DNA from: Perkinsus olseni
Lineage: Eukaryota; Perkinsozoa; Perkinsida; Perkinsidae
Direction of reading: 5' to 3'
Assembly: GCA_013115135.1 (NCBI GenBank)
Contig: JABANP010000586.1
Span: 1-30,737 of the forward strand
DNA length: 30,737 nt
Position numbers and translations under genes: made by a program. Shown here piece by piece: positions 20,528 through 28,057 of the stretch. The notes below the pieces were generated by a model. The model made no database searches. It worked only from the letters and a program-made list of their open reading frames with translations, and was not told where the DNA came from. Each line of letters begins with the position of its first letter. Positions within the stretch are counted from its first letter, which is position 1.

Positions 20528-22139
20528 CCTTGCAAACCAACCGAACTAGATCATTAGTATTCGCAGAGTCAGCGGTGGCCGAAGCATTAGTCGATGTAGG
20601 CCTCAAAGGTTCTCGAAATATCCAAGTCCTGAAGATGGATGAATCAAGGCCAGCTATCCGAGCATCACCATCAGCAGCATTAGTAAAACCAGCAAAGAAG
20701 ATGGGGTTACCACGACGACTGGTTGCCTTGTAAAGTCCATTAGCACCAAGAGCCTTGACCTTATCGAGAGACCTGCACCCTTTACCACATAAACCCCAGA
20801 CGCGGGCATACTTCTTCGCCCAGTCGGATAGTGACTGAACATCTCTATCGACGATCTGTCTGATCAAATCAGGCCTCAGGTTAGTCGCTGATCTGGCTGA
20901 TGATGGATTTTTCGACCACAGAAGCATCTCTCATAGTACGGCAGGTCTGTCGTATAATACCAACGATCGAGCGACTAGCAAATTTGCCTACACGTTCGAA
21001 GGGAAGAATGAGTTCCCAATCTTGGGACTCCAGCTCTGAGTCGTTATTGACAGGCATATAACCTTTAATCTTATCAATAACTCTCACTCGGATATCACTT
21101 GGCAACTTGCTCATGATCTTGTCAACCAATCTCCGGCGTTCAGAGGAGTCCCCTTTAAAGACATCCATATACAAGTGGTAAATAGTACTCGAATGCCGAA
21201 GGAACTCATCGGTTCGCTGAACACCACCAAACTTGAGCTTGGTCAGCTTGTCGTCATAGTTGGTCTTGAGCATATCGCGTTGGGCAAATTGAGCAAGAAG
21301 TTCCTGCCTTATTGTCAGCCATTGGTACCCAGAGGACTCCAGCAATCTCGTTGGCAGCATCCACGACATCCAAACAGTCGCCAAAACTCTCAATCAACTT
21401 ATTATAACATAGTATGCGAGTAGTCGCATAAGGAGAGTAACCTTGGCCAGGAAGTATCTTACCAGCACCAATTTCGACCATGAGGCCTTCTAGCATAGAG
21501 AAATGACTTTTCAATCTATACGAAGCCACTAGCTTAGGAACCGTAAGCTTACTAACTTCTATGGGTCTACATGGAGGGGGATTACGTACACGCTCTTGGG
21601 CTTCTTGTGGCATAGCTGGTGAACCATCAGTATCCTGGACAGGGAACTTCACATCGCGGAGCATACGGGGAGAGGACTCTTGAGGATTAGGGGGTGCAAT
21701 AGCATCTTTAGCCTTATCGGGAACTGAGTTAACATTATCCTCTTCTACCGGACCATTAAAGAAGGGTAATCCATCAAAGCTCTCGGCGTCTTCATCTTCA
21801 TCGTCATTGGCAAAGAAAGACTCAGCCTCAGTCACTGCTCTTTGGCGTATTGTCTTATCAACCACCAAGTCGAGATGAGTACATCTCTCAATAGCATCAG
21901 CTAAGGCCTTGCAAATCTGATTCTCGCTTCTGCAATTCTTCTTCGGCTTCAACGGAATCGGGATCTTCTTCCCTCACTATCAGAGTATTAAGTTGTTCTC
22001 GTAGACGGTTAAGTTGGCCTTGTAGACGCCCACGGTAGGAGCGAGCCTTCTTTCGCTCCGAGAGCACCGACTCCAAATTAGTCCATGTTGAGGATGGGGT
22101 TCTAGCGGGCTCAGTTACAGCTTTTACAGGTGTCGCCAT
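20403..22139 (-). CDS. gag: Retrotransposon Gag (split over four frames)
   Basis: Starts with ATG at 22139, where the A is the last base of the 5' LTR. Segment 1 (21897-22139) is a basic/acidic coiled coil (RLQGQLNRLREQLNTL). Segment 2 (21254-21952) is acidic and Pro-rich, then capsid-like helices (SYRLKSHFSMLEGLM). Segment 3 (20881-21393) continues the capsid-like region (QELLAQFAQRDMLKTNYDD; RRRLVDKIMSKLPSDIR). Segment 4 (20403-20927) has a Cys pair (WGLCGKGCRS) that might be a remnant nucleic-acid-binding knuckle. Each step to the next segment is a +1 shift (equivalent to -2) inside an overlap of two open frames. No introns are evident. Because the segments read as one protein in the usual order, Gag is well supported, but how it is translated is not clear. 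Confidence 0.7.
22129..22138 (-). other. Primer-binding site, directly abutting the 5' LTR
   Basis: The minus strand reads TGGCGACACC immediately after the LTR end ...ATCA. TGG pairs with the CCA end of a tRNA, predicting a primer tRNA ending GGTGTCGCCA; which tRNA this is cannot be told from the window. The same bases are codons 1-4 of Gag. Confidence 0.7.
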
Positions 22140-22265
22140 GATAGATCAACTCAACTTGGAGGATCAGAAGGGAAAAACAAAACAATAAACTATATTCTCA
22201 GCATTCTAGTAGCACTGCTATGGATAAGCTTAAGGGACAGACATTTGTGTCATACTGCACAATCA
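22139..22265 (-). repeat. LTR (5' LTR of the element), 127 bp
   Basis: Identical to 16055-16181. Read from the kinase exon into this LTR, the frame stays open for about 22 codons before TGA. The present allele would therefore encode a kinase truncated in EF-hand 4 with a short LTR-encoded tail. Confidence 0.95.
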
Positions 22266-22268
22266 CGT
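22266..22268. repeat. 3-bp target-site duplication, right copy (CGT)
   Basis: Matches 16052-16054 and directly follows the right LTR. Confidence 0.75.
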
Positions 22269-25200
22269 CTTTGTCGAACTTGGCCAGGAGGTCGGCAACT
22301 TCGGCATCAAGATCGTCGCCAGTGGATGGGCTGTGCGAGAGGATGGTCCTGTAGAATAAAAGATACGGAGGCACGAGAGATTGAAAATCTTAAATTTTTA
22401 TGAGAAGAATCTGTTCATTAAGTCGCCCTGGCCACGATTGCCGGAGAGCACCTTCCAACTCGACCAGCGTTCCCCCAACATCTCCCGGCCGGTCCGGCCG
22501 GACCAGCCTGGTCTGCCGTCTCGTGAGTTCAGTGAGAGAGCAGTTACCAACTCACAGTTGGCAACTGTTACTCATTATGCGCCGATCGTCTTGTGCATTC
22601 GTGCAAAGCTAATACTCCAGCCCTCCCAATAGAAAGACCTTACACACCATCCCGCCTTGCGTTGACTATGCTCAACAACGGAGAAGCAACACCCTCGTCT
22701 TCCCCTGTCGGTTGGAGAGCACGAATCGTCTTCGAAGAGGCCTACTTGAGCTCGTCTTCCGAAATCGTGCCGTTGCCGTCGATGTCAAATCTTCCGAAAA
22801 TTTCCCGCATTCTGTCTCGGAACATTTCAGACCGCATGTGAACGGCCGCAGCTAAAAATTGTGAATATTCAACCTCAAAATCATCCTCATCGTCCATGAT
22901 CTGAAATGCCACCGCTGGGAATAGATCTCACGACCTTCAGAGTGCAAACTGACGTACCTGCCCTTTTTTTCCGCTAGCTACGCTTTTTCCCAGCATCCGA
23001 AAAACCGATTGCATGTCCTTCCTGTCCGTTGGAGCAATGACTCTGAGGAGCTCCGAGAACTGTATCACACCATCATGGTCGACATCGATCTTCACGAAGG
23101 TTTTTTCCAAATCATGAACCTGCGGAAAAATACGAGTGGACTCTAGAAATTGTGTGGAGGAATTGTTTGGTTTACGTTGGTAGGAATACCGTTAAAGTCT
23201 TGCGGTTCGTTGCCTTGGCGAAAGATTGTCATATCACATCTCTCTCCCGTCTCCATTCGGATGAATGGTTTTGGGCCGTGAATAGTGAAAATCATTTGGA
23301 GAAAGCGCTTGCGCATATGCGCCGTCCACTCGGTGGCCATCGCGGTGGACTGCATTCGATCATGTTATTTATCTGTGGTGCACGCAGATTTTTGGGATGC
23401 ACGCAGACCTTTGATAGCACACGGGCTAAGATCTCCAGATTTTTAGAAAACGGCTCTCAAGATTTCAACTGATAGCAGCGAAATAGAAAAAAGAAGGGGG
23501 GCGAGAGAAATTCTCTCAAAGAATCAGGTCGGCGCTAGTAGCGCCGCGCTACCGAAGTACTCGAGAGTCGCGATGACTCTAACTGAGAGAAAGCCTTGGC
23601 AAACTCAATTACACTCACTAACGTTCATAGTAAGGGTTTCTTGTAAACACAATGCGGCCTGCCAGAGCATAAAAATGTAGAATATTGATGATAGGTGATT
23701 AACATGATCAGCATCGGCCTCTGAAGCAGTACTTAACATTGATGTGTGTTTCGGTCACTGGATAAGAATCAGCTGCCTAACCTGCGGTGTTTTGGACCAA
23801 CAGGATATGTCCCAAGCGAAGTATGAATCTTTCCTTCACCGTCCACCGTCATCCTTAAAGTCTTCAGAGTGATGTTCTCAATAACTACCCAACCATTCTG
23901 GCAAAATGGTCCTGCCATTGCTACGAAGAGCTTCATTACCATATCCAGGCAGGCGCACGCGCTCGACCAACTGTGTAACCCTCATGTTTGCCCCGGAGCG
24001 ACGGAAGTCCTCCACAATCCTGTAAGCCGCTAGAATCAACTCAGACTCAGAGTTGCCTTTCGGAATGGCGGCGATGCTTGAGAAGCATCGGTCTGCGTCT
24101 GGCATCTCGGACTGCGAGAGCTCACTCATGCTGCCCAGCGCGACTTCATTCTCCATCATTGCCCACATGATCTGTTCCAGCTCCTCGGCTGACTTGTAGT
24201 TCTTGAAGGACTCGGCTTTCTAAGAACGTGATCCGCTGCCCGCCGATTCAGAAAACGGCATTCTCTGATCGTAGATGTTGGTGGCAATATGAACCGCCCT
24301 CAGTCCGGAGCCCGGGCCCCAGAGACGTTCGTCTCATCGTTGGCAGATCCACTAGTGACGAATTCAGAGTCGTCGAGACATTGCGGGCAACTTCCCGGAG
24401 AAAAGATTCTGTTGTCCTCGTTGTCATGGAAGTTGTCGACGTAGCGTCCGGGCCCAGCAAGCTCGCCATCCTCCGGTAGTCAACTTGACCGGCTTGACCA
24501 GGTCAAGCGGATCTTACTGGGTCCATTCCGAAGTCCCCAACCTCCCAACAAGAGATGCTGATGTCATATGCAATCATATCACCATGATATGACTGCCCCT
24601 TGGAGCGGTGCCATCATAGTAGCGTAAGACCAGCTTAATGTCCAGAGAGTTTGCGTTGGGGCATCAGGATAAAAGGCGGTTACGGGAAAAGAATTCTACC
24701 AAAACTAGGTCGCAAAATGATCGACCCATGATTAGATTATTACGACTGCCGAATTCTCAGGGCCCCGACTCCGTGGCATGCACTACATGCCATGCACGCA
24801 ATTTTTGCAAAGGTTCAAGTTCCAGCGAGGGGAAGAGGCGTGGAGCTCGTAAGGTAGTGGGCGTGAGAGTTCGGGCGAGAGCAGACGCACGAGCTGCTAG
24901 GGGTTGTGAACTTGGTTCGACTTTTCCTTCATCCCCGTCTCCTATTTGTGAATGCCGATGACTTTCTTTTTCATCGCAATTCGAGAGTTGTTATAATCGA
25001 ACCCACAACCTTCCGGTTACCCACTTCTCGCGAAGTCAGCCCCGACGCCACCATATTCAACGCTGCTTTTCTCAATGAATTAGCCACCGCATACCGCCGC
25101 ATACTCTCCAGCACATCCCAAGGAAGGACCTCGGCGGCTGAGAAAGAGAGAAAAGAGTTTACGAATGTTGGAAGCTCAACGTCGAAGACCATTCGAGATT

Positions 25201-27026
25201 GAAAAGGAGATTTCGGAGAGTTTCCGAGGGAATGATAGCGAGTCACAATTTCCACTGGGTTTTGTCGTCATTTCTCCCGTACCGGGAATCCCGTGGAGAA
25301 AAAAATCTTCGACACGACTGGCGTCTCACCGCCGTCATTTTCTTCCCCCTCCCTCCGTTTCTCGTTGTGCAGCATGTCCGCGAGCCATTGGTCGTCCAAG
25401 GCTTGTCGAGCGCTGAAACGCTCCGACGGCAGCACTTGCAAGCACCCTCGCAGAAAACACTTCGCAGCTTCCGAGAGGTGGTTGAACCGGTCGCCGCTGA
25501 GATATCTGCCGACGCCCAAATCGATCACGTGATCGATTTCACCCCGACCCACTTTCCCGTGCTCCTCTGGCGGCGAATCTTCCTCATCTCTCGGAGTACA
25601 TCACCAACATTGGGCGACTCGAAAGGCATCTTTCCGGTGAGGAGGAGGTGGCAAATAACACCGACGCCCCAAATGTCGCACTTCGCAGATACCGCCGTTG
25701 ATCTAGGGAAGCCAAAAATATGAAAACGGAAGGGCCGTTGGTCAAGACATTTGATCAAGGTCGACTACTCGCCGATGCAAGTACTAACAGGATTGGTGGG
25801 AAATTTGATCGTCGATTGAACATGCCAGACGCGGTCGAAGCATCACAAGAGCTGCAGTCCCCCCAACAGGCGGGCCGCGAGACTAAGGCGACGACGGAAT
25901 CGAACCCACGACCTTTCAAATGCCAGCTCACCCGCTGCCCCGTTGCTCTGCAGCGGCTTCCGAGATTCCCATTCGATCTCCAAGCACTCCGGGGCCATAT
26001 AGGACAACGTGCCTCCCTGAAGAGGGTAATCCAATCACCCGGGTTCGATCCCTGGGAGAGGCATTACTCCTAATGATTTACTGGAACCGATCCGTCGCGC
26101 CAGGCCAAAGTCGAAGAGTTTCAGGCGGCGATCGGGACAGTCATACACGTGTCGTGAATCTGAAAGCCAGAAGAAATTGCAAGTGAATCGAGATAGAGAT
26201 CGAGATCCCGGTTCGATCCCCGGTAGCGTCATTTTTACTCGTCATCAAGACTTCCCTCACCTGTGATGACCGGGCAGCCGCAAGTGAACATGAAGTGACT
26301 TGGTTTGATATCTCGATGGACCTGATAAAAATGCCATCCCGTGAGATCGAACCCGGGACCTTTCGATTACGATGTTTGACGTATGAAGGTAGTTGATCGC
26401 GTAGAGAACCTGAGCGATGATATCAGCAACCTCCGGTTCTGAGAAATAGCCACCAGAATTGAACCTGAGACAGAAATTACACAGAAATACTCCCACTGGG
26501 ATTCGAACCGCCGACCTCTGATAAATCATCTCATGCAGATCAGGGCCCCGACAAAGCTCCATAACCAGATGCACCTGCGAACCGAAAGGTCCCCGGTTCG
26601 ATCCCAGGGAAGCTCACCATAGTCGGTGCTTCAAATACGTAGGCCAATCGGCAGATATTAGGATGGTCGACCGATAAGAAAATCTCAACCTCATTTAATA
26701 AATTCTTCTCTTGCCACGCCGTCAAGTCCCTCTTCGATAACGACTTCAACGCGAACCTGATCTTCACACACAAAATGAGCAACAAAAACGTCGGGAAGGT
26801 CAAGTTCCTCCCGGAAGAATAATCTTCATTAGGATGACGAAGATTGAATCTTCCAAACACACGAAGTGAGATCCGCAAATCTTCAAGATTCGCAGACATA
26901 ATGGGCGGAGCGACGCAAAAACGAGAGGGTGTTCGATCGGTATTCGGCAGGTCGGGTACCTTACTCTTCTCCAGTTCGTTTGTGTATAACTCTTCTCACC
27001 GTCGCTGTAGCCCCATGACCCAACAC
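22266..27026 (-). CDS. Calcium-dependent protein kinase (CDPK), interrupted by the retrotransposon
   Basis: Exons on the minus strand: 26965-27026 (Gly loop LGHGATATV), 26618-26756 (FALKSL Lys; helix-C Glu in LLNEVEIF), 26516-26574, 26371-26464, 26261-26321 (HRDIKP), about 26088-26159 (LKLFDFG), about 25932-26012 (GTLSYMAPE), 25553-25702 (CDIWGVGVICHLLLTGKMPF), 25330-25505, 25025-25137 (junction domain, SLRKAALNMVASGLTSRE), 22958-23119 (EF1 loop DVDHDGVIQFSE), 22746-22900 (degenerate EF2, EF3 loop DIDGNGTISEDE) and 22266-22348 (start of EF4). Phases agree for most junctions; the 26.0-kb and 25.7-25.9-kb junctions are unresolved. Known: CDPKs are Ser/Thr kinases switched on by Ca2+ binding to their own EF-hands. 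The gene continues at 15921-16054 beyond the insertion. Many introns contain tRNA-like or palindromic elements. The N-terminus may extend to about 27830. Confidence 0.85.
22349..22745 (-). other. CDPK intron between EF-hands 3 and 4 (397 nt)
   Basis: Donor GTAGGC, acceptor TTCTACAG, phase 2 on both sides. It contains a GGCCGGTCCGGCCGG inverted repeat near 22488-22502 but no gene. Confidence 0.7.
23143..24469 (-). CDS. Nested coding-like segments inside the CDPK intron, function unknown
   Basis: Three minus-strand segments look coding. The first, 24248-24469, starts with ATG (MASLLGPDATSTTSM) and is Ser/Thr-rich. The second, about 23782-24219, follows a CTTAG acceptor (KAESFKNYKSAEELEQIMWA), runs through a helical, acidic region, then needs a frame change at 23921-23939 to continue as QNGWVVIENITLKTLRMTVD. 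The third, about 23180-23365, reads HMRKRFLQMIFTIHGPKPF and CDMTIFRQGNEPQDFN. The 19-nt gap 23921-23939 begins GTAATG and ends TAG, so it could be an extremely short intron or a frameshift. No family was recognised. Same strand as the host gene. Could be a nested gene, or a gene fragment carried in by an insertion. Confidence 0.4.
24990..25024 (-). repeat. tRNA T-arm-like element at a CDPK intron donor
   Basis: The minus strand from the donor reads GTGGGTAACCGGAAGG, then GTTGTGGGTTCGATTATAAC. GGGTTCGATT matches the tRNA T-loop region. Sense orientation relative to the gene. Confidence 0.5.
25518..25539. repeat. Perfect 22-bp palindrome inside a 47-nt CDPK intron
   Basis: AAATCGATCA-CG-TGATCGATTT occupies almost half of the intron 25506-25552 (GTGGGT...GGCAG, phase 2 both sides). 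The same arms recur at 27832-27855 and 28827-28848. Confidence 0.85.
25889..25931 (-). repeat. tRNA 3'-half-like element after the APE exon
   Basis: The minus strand reads GTGAGCTGGCATTTGAAAGG, then TCGTGGGTTCGATTCC. It has an anticodon-arm-like part followed by AGGTC and a T-arm, in tRNA order, in sense orientation. The donor GTGAGC lies inside the element. Confidence 0.55.
26023..26065 (+). repeat. tRNA T-arm-like element in a CDPK intron (antisense to gene)
   Basis: The plus strand reads ATCACCCGGGTTCGATCCC, then TGGGAGAGGC. The stem CCGGG/CTGGG pairs around TTCGATC with one wobble, the best-formed T-arm in the window. Confidence 0.65.
26201..26232 (+). repeat. tRNA T-arm-like element in a CDPK intron (antisense to gene)
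   Basis: GAGATCCCGGTTCGATCCCC followed by GGTAGCGTCA, inside the 101-nt intron 26160-26260 between the HRD and DFG exons. Confidence 0.6.
26331..26370 (-). repeat. tRNA T-arm-like element filling a 49-nt CDPK intron
   Basis: Intron 26322-26370 starts GTAATCGAAAGGTCCCGGGT, then TCGATCTCACGG. The element begins at the donor itself; the acceptor is TTTTTATCAG. Sense orientation. Confidence 0.65.
26465..26515 (-). repeat. 51-nt CDPK intron containing a tRNA T-arm (sense)
   Basis: The intron starts GTCGGCGGTTCGAATCCCAG, then TGGGAGTA, and ends in a short pyrimidine tract and CTCAG. Together with the preceding exon bases it reads AGAGGTCGGCGGTTCGAATC, a typical tRNA variable loop plus T-arm. Confidence 0.65.
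26575..26617 (+). repeat. 43-nt CDPK intron that is a tRNA-like element (antisense)
   Basis: On the plus strand the intron contains GAACCGAAAGGTCCCCGGTT, then CGATCCCAGGG. On the gene strand it begins GTGAGC and ends TTCGCAG, so both splice sites come from, or just flank, the element. Splicing joins TM to VHLVMEL in phase 0. Confidence 0.7.
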
Positions 27027-27065
27027 CTGCAATAGTCTAAACGTTACGTTCCACGTTTCTCTTTC

Positions 27066-27092
27066 AGGAGGCCCCCGGATCGATCCCTCCTC
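27066..27092 (+). repeat. Degenerate T-arm-like element upstream of the Gly-loop exon
   Basis: GGAGGCCCCCGGATCGATCC resembles the consensus GGTCCCCGGTTCGATCCC with a changed T-loop. It lies just 5' of the first kinase exon, probably in an intron that ends CTATTGCAG at 27027. Confidence 0.4.
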
Positions 27093-27326
27093 CTTACATC
27101 TTGCGTAACCACAAACACTTGTGATAAAGGGCAAGTCATCAACCTCGATAATGAAGAGCTCGCCAAGCGCTCAACCCTCCTATTCGAAACTGAATAAAAA
27201 TACCGTCAAAATTACACCACTTCAAAAGCACTCTTCATTTCAACTCGTCCCCGAGCACTCCTACAAATGTCCAAATTGGTCAAAGATCACAACAACCCAC
27301 AACGAACCCTCAAGTCCTCATCATCC

Positions 27327-27830
27327 TCACACAAGTATTCGACACCTTCGGAGGGCCGTTTGGGATGTAGTTCCCTCACACATTAACCCCCATCTTTTTG
27401 CTCCGTTTTCTTCTTTAATCACAGCAAGGAACGAAAAAAACCCACTCGGTTCAGCCCCACCCCGAGCGAGTTTACATTTCCTTTCCGAACGCCGTTGTGA
27501 TCCCAGATTAGTCTCGTCATCATCACCGATAGACAAACTCATCGCTCTGAAAACATCACGCTTCAACCAAAGATTCCAAAATATTACTATCGATGTATTA
27601 CTATCAGCCATCGCAACCCACATGGGAGCGACACCAATTTTTATCGCGAATAAACGATTCCTCGAATTTTTCACAAGAGTATCTTTTCTACTCGAGTACT
27701 GCCAGAGTCGAGCTAAGATACCCCTGCCAACCTTCTTCTCATCTGATTGTCGCCTCTCAGCTCTTCCGCGTCCAACGTAGCTCGCCTTATCATCAAGAAA
27801 ATTTACCAGCTCCCCGAGGTCCTCGGAAAT
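27327..27830 (-). CDS. Candidate N-terminal exon of the CDPK (or a separate ORF)
   Basis: The minus strand is open for about 168 codons, from just below the 27832-27855 palindrome to TGA near 27327, with motifs LGELVNFLDDKASYVGRGRA and SIGDDDETNLGSQRRSERK. Its position directly 5' of the kinase Gly-loop exon, on the same strand, fits a variable N-terminal extension. No splice chain to 27026 was proven. The plus strand is also open (27121-27780, 219 codons, Ser/Pro-rich), so one of the two is a shadow. I favour the minus frame because both neighbours are on that strand. Confidence 0.35.
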   Translation of the reverse strand: MSEDLGELVNFLDDKASYVGRGRAERRQSDEKKVGRGILARLWQYSSRKDTLVKNSRNRLFAIKIGVAPMWVAMADSNTSIVIFWNLWLKRDVFRAMSLSIGDDDETNLGSQRRSERKCKLARGGAEPSGFFSFLAVIKEENGAKRWGLMCEGTTSQTALRRCRILV

Positions 27831-27831
27831 A

Positions 27832-27855
27832 AAAATCGATCAACTGATCGATTTT
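27832..27855. repeat. Palindrome, 11-bp arms
   Basis: AAAATCGATCA-AC-TGATCGATTTT. Same arms as the intron palindromes at 25518 and 28827. It sits next to a plausible acceptor (ATTTCCGAG) of the candidate CDPK 5' exon. Confidence 0.8.
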
Positions 27856-27930
27856 ATCGATCAAGGAAAAGGAAACTAGAACGCCTGCAGCGGGTCGTTC
27901 AAGATGACTAGCGGACTGAATACCCTAACA

Positions 27931-27964
27931 TGAAGGTCCCCGGTTCGATCCCCGGCAGCTCCAT
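27931..27964 (+). repeat. tRNA T-arm-like element between CDPK and CIA2
   Basis: AAGGTCCCCGGTTCGATCCC then CGGCAGCTCC. Near-identical core to the element at 28260. On the minus strand it is flanked by GTGAGAG upstream and TTCATGTTAG downstream, which could be splice sites of a CDPK 5' intron. Confidence 0.55.
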
Positions 27965-28057
27965 TTAATAAATAAACTCAATACACTCTCACTGAATGAA
28001 AATGTGCAGATTTTTTCGCTTCGCTCCGCTCATTAACTGACCGGTATGAGTTGAAGG

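Larger units (their letters stand above)
16055..22265 (-). mobile_element. Full-length LTR retrotransposon, Ty3-like order, inserted in the CDPK gene
   Basis: It is 6211 bp long, bounded by identical 127-bp LTRs that start TGAT and end ATCA, with a 3-bp CGT duplication on both sides. The element reads on the minus strand: 5' LTR (22139-22265), primer-binding site, Gag, protease, reverse transcriptase, RNase H, integrase, polypurine tract, 3' LTR (16055-16181). The order PR-RT-RH-IN is that of Ty3-type elements; family placement beyond that would need a tree. Identical LTRs mean very recent insertion, since the LTRs are copies made at insertion. The element sits in the same orientation as the interrupted kinase gene. 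The Gag-protease region is split over several frames while the RT-integrase frame is intact, so autonomous activity is doubtful on a simple reading. Confidence 0.93.
23120..25024 (-). other. Outsized CDPK intron (1905 nt) between junction domain and EF-hand 1
   Basis: The flanking exons join in phase 0 to LTSRE-VHDLEKTF, the normal continuous CDPK sequence, so everything between is intronic. The other twelve introns inferred for this gene are about 43-400 nt. The donor side starts with a tRNA T-arm-like element (24990-25024). The interior holds minus-strand coding-like segments (see 23143-24469) and a GCTTGACC-A-GGTCAAGC palindrome near 24490-24506. Confidence 0.75.

Noticed and set aside
24638..24961. 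107-codon plus-strand ORF with Arg-rich tail
   Set aside because: Lies inside the CDPK intron on the opposite strand, with no motif, signal peptide or splice context. Looks like chance openness in GC-rich sequence.
25889..25960. Possible full tRNA with anticodon GGC on the minus strand
   Set aside because: The anticodon stem has two mismatches, the acceptor stem does not pair, and the 5' half is coding sequence of the APE exon.
27121..27780. 219-codon plus-strand ORF
   Set aside because: Low-complexity Ser/Pro-rich, no motif. The minus strand of the same stretch is also open and fits the neighbouring gene better.
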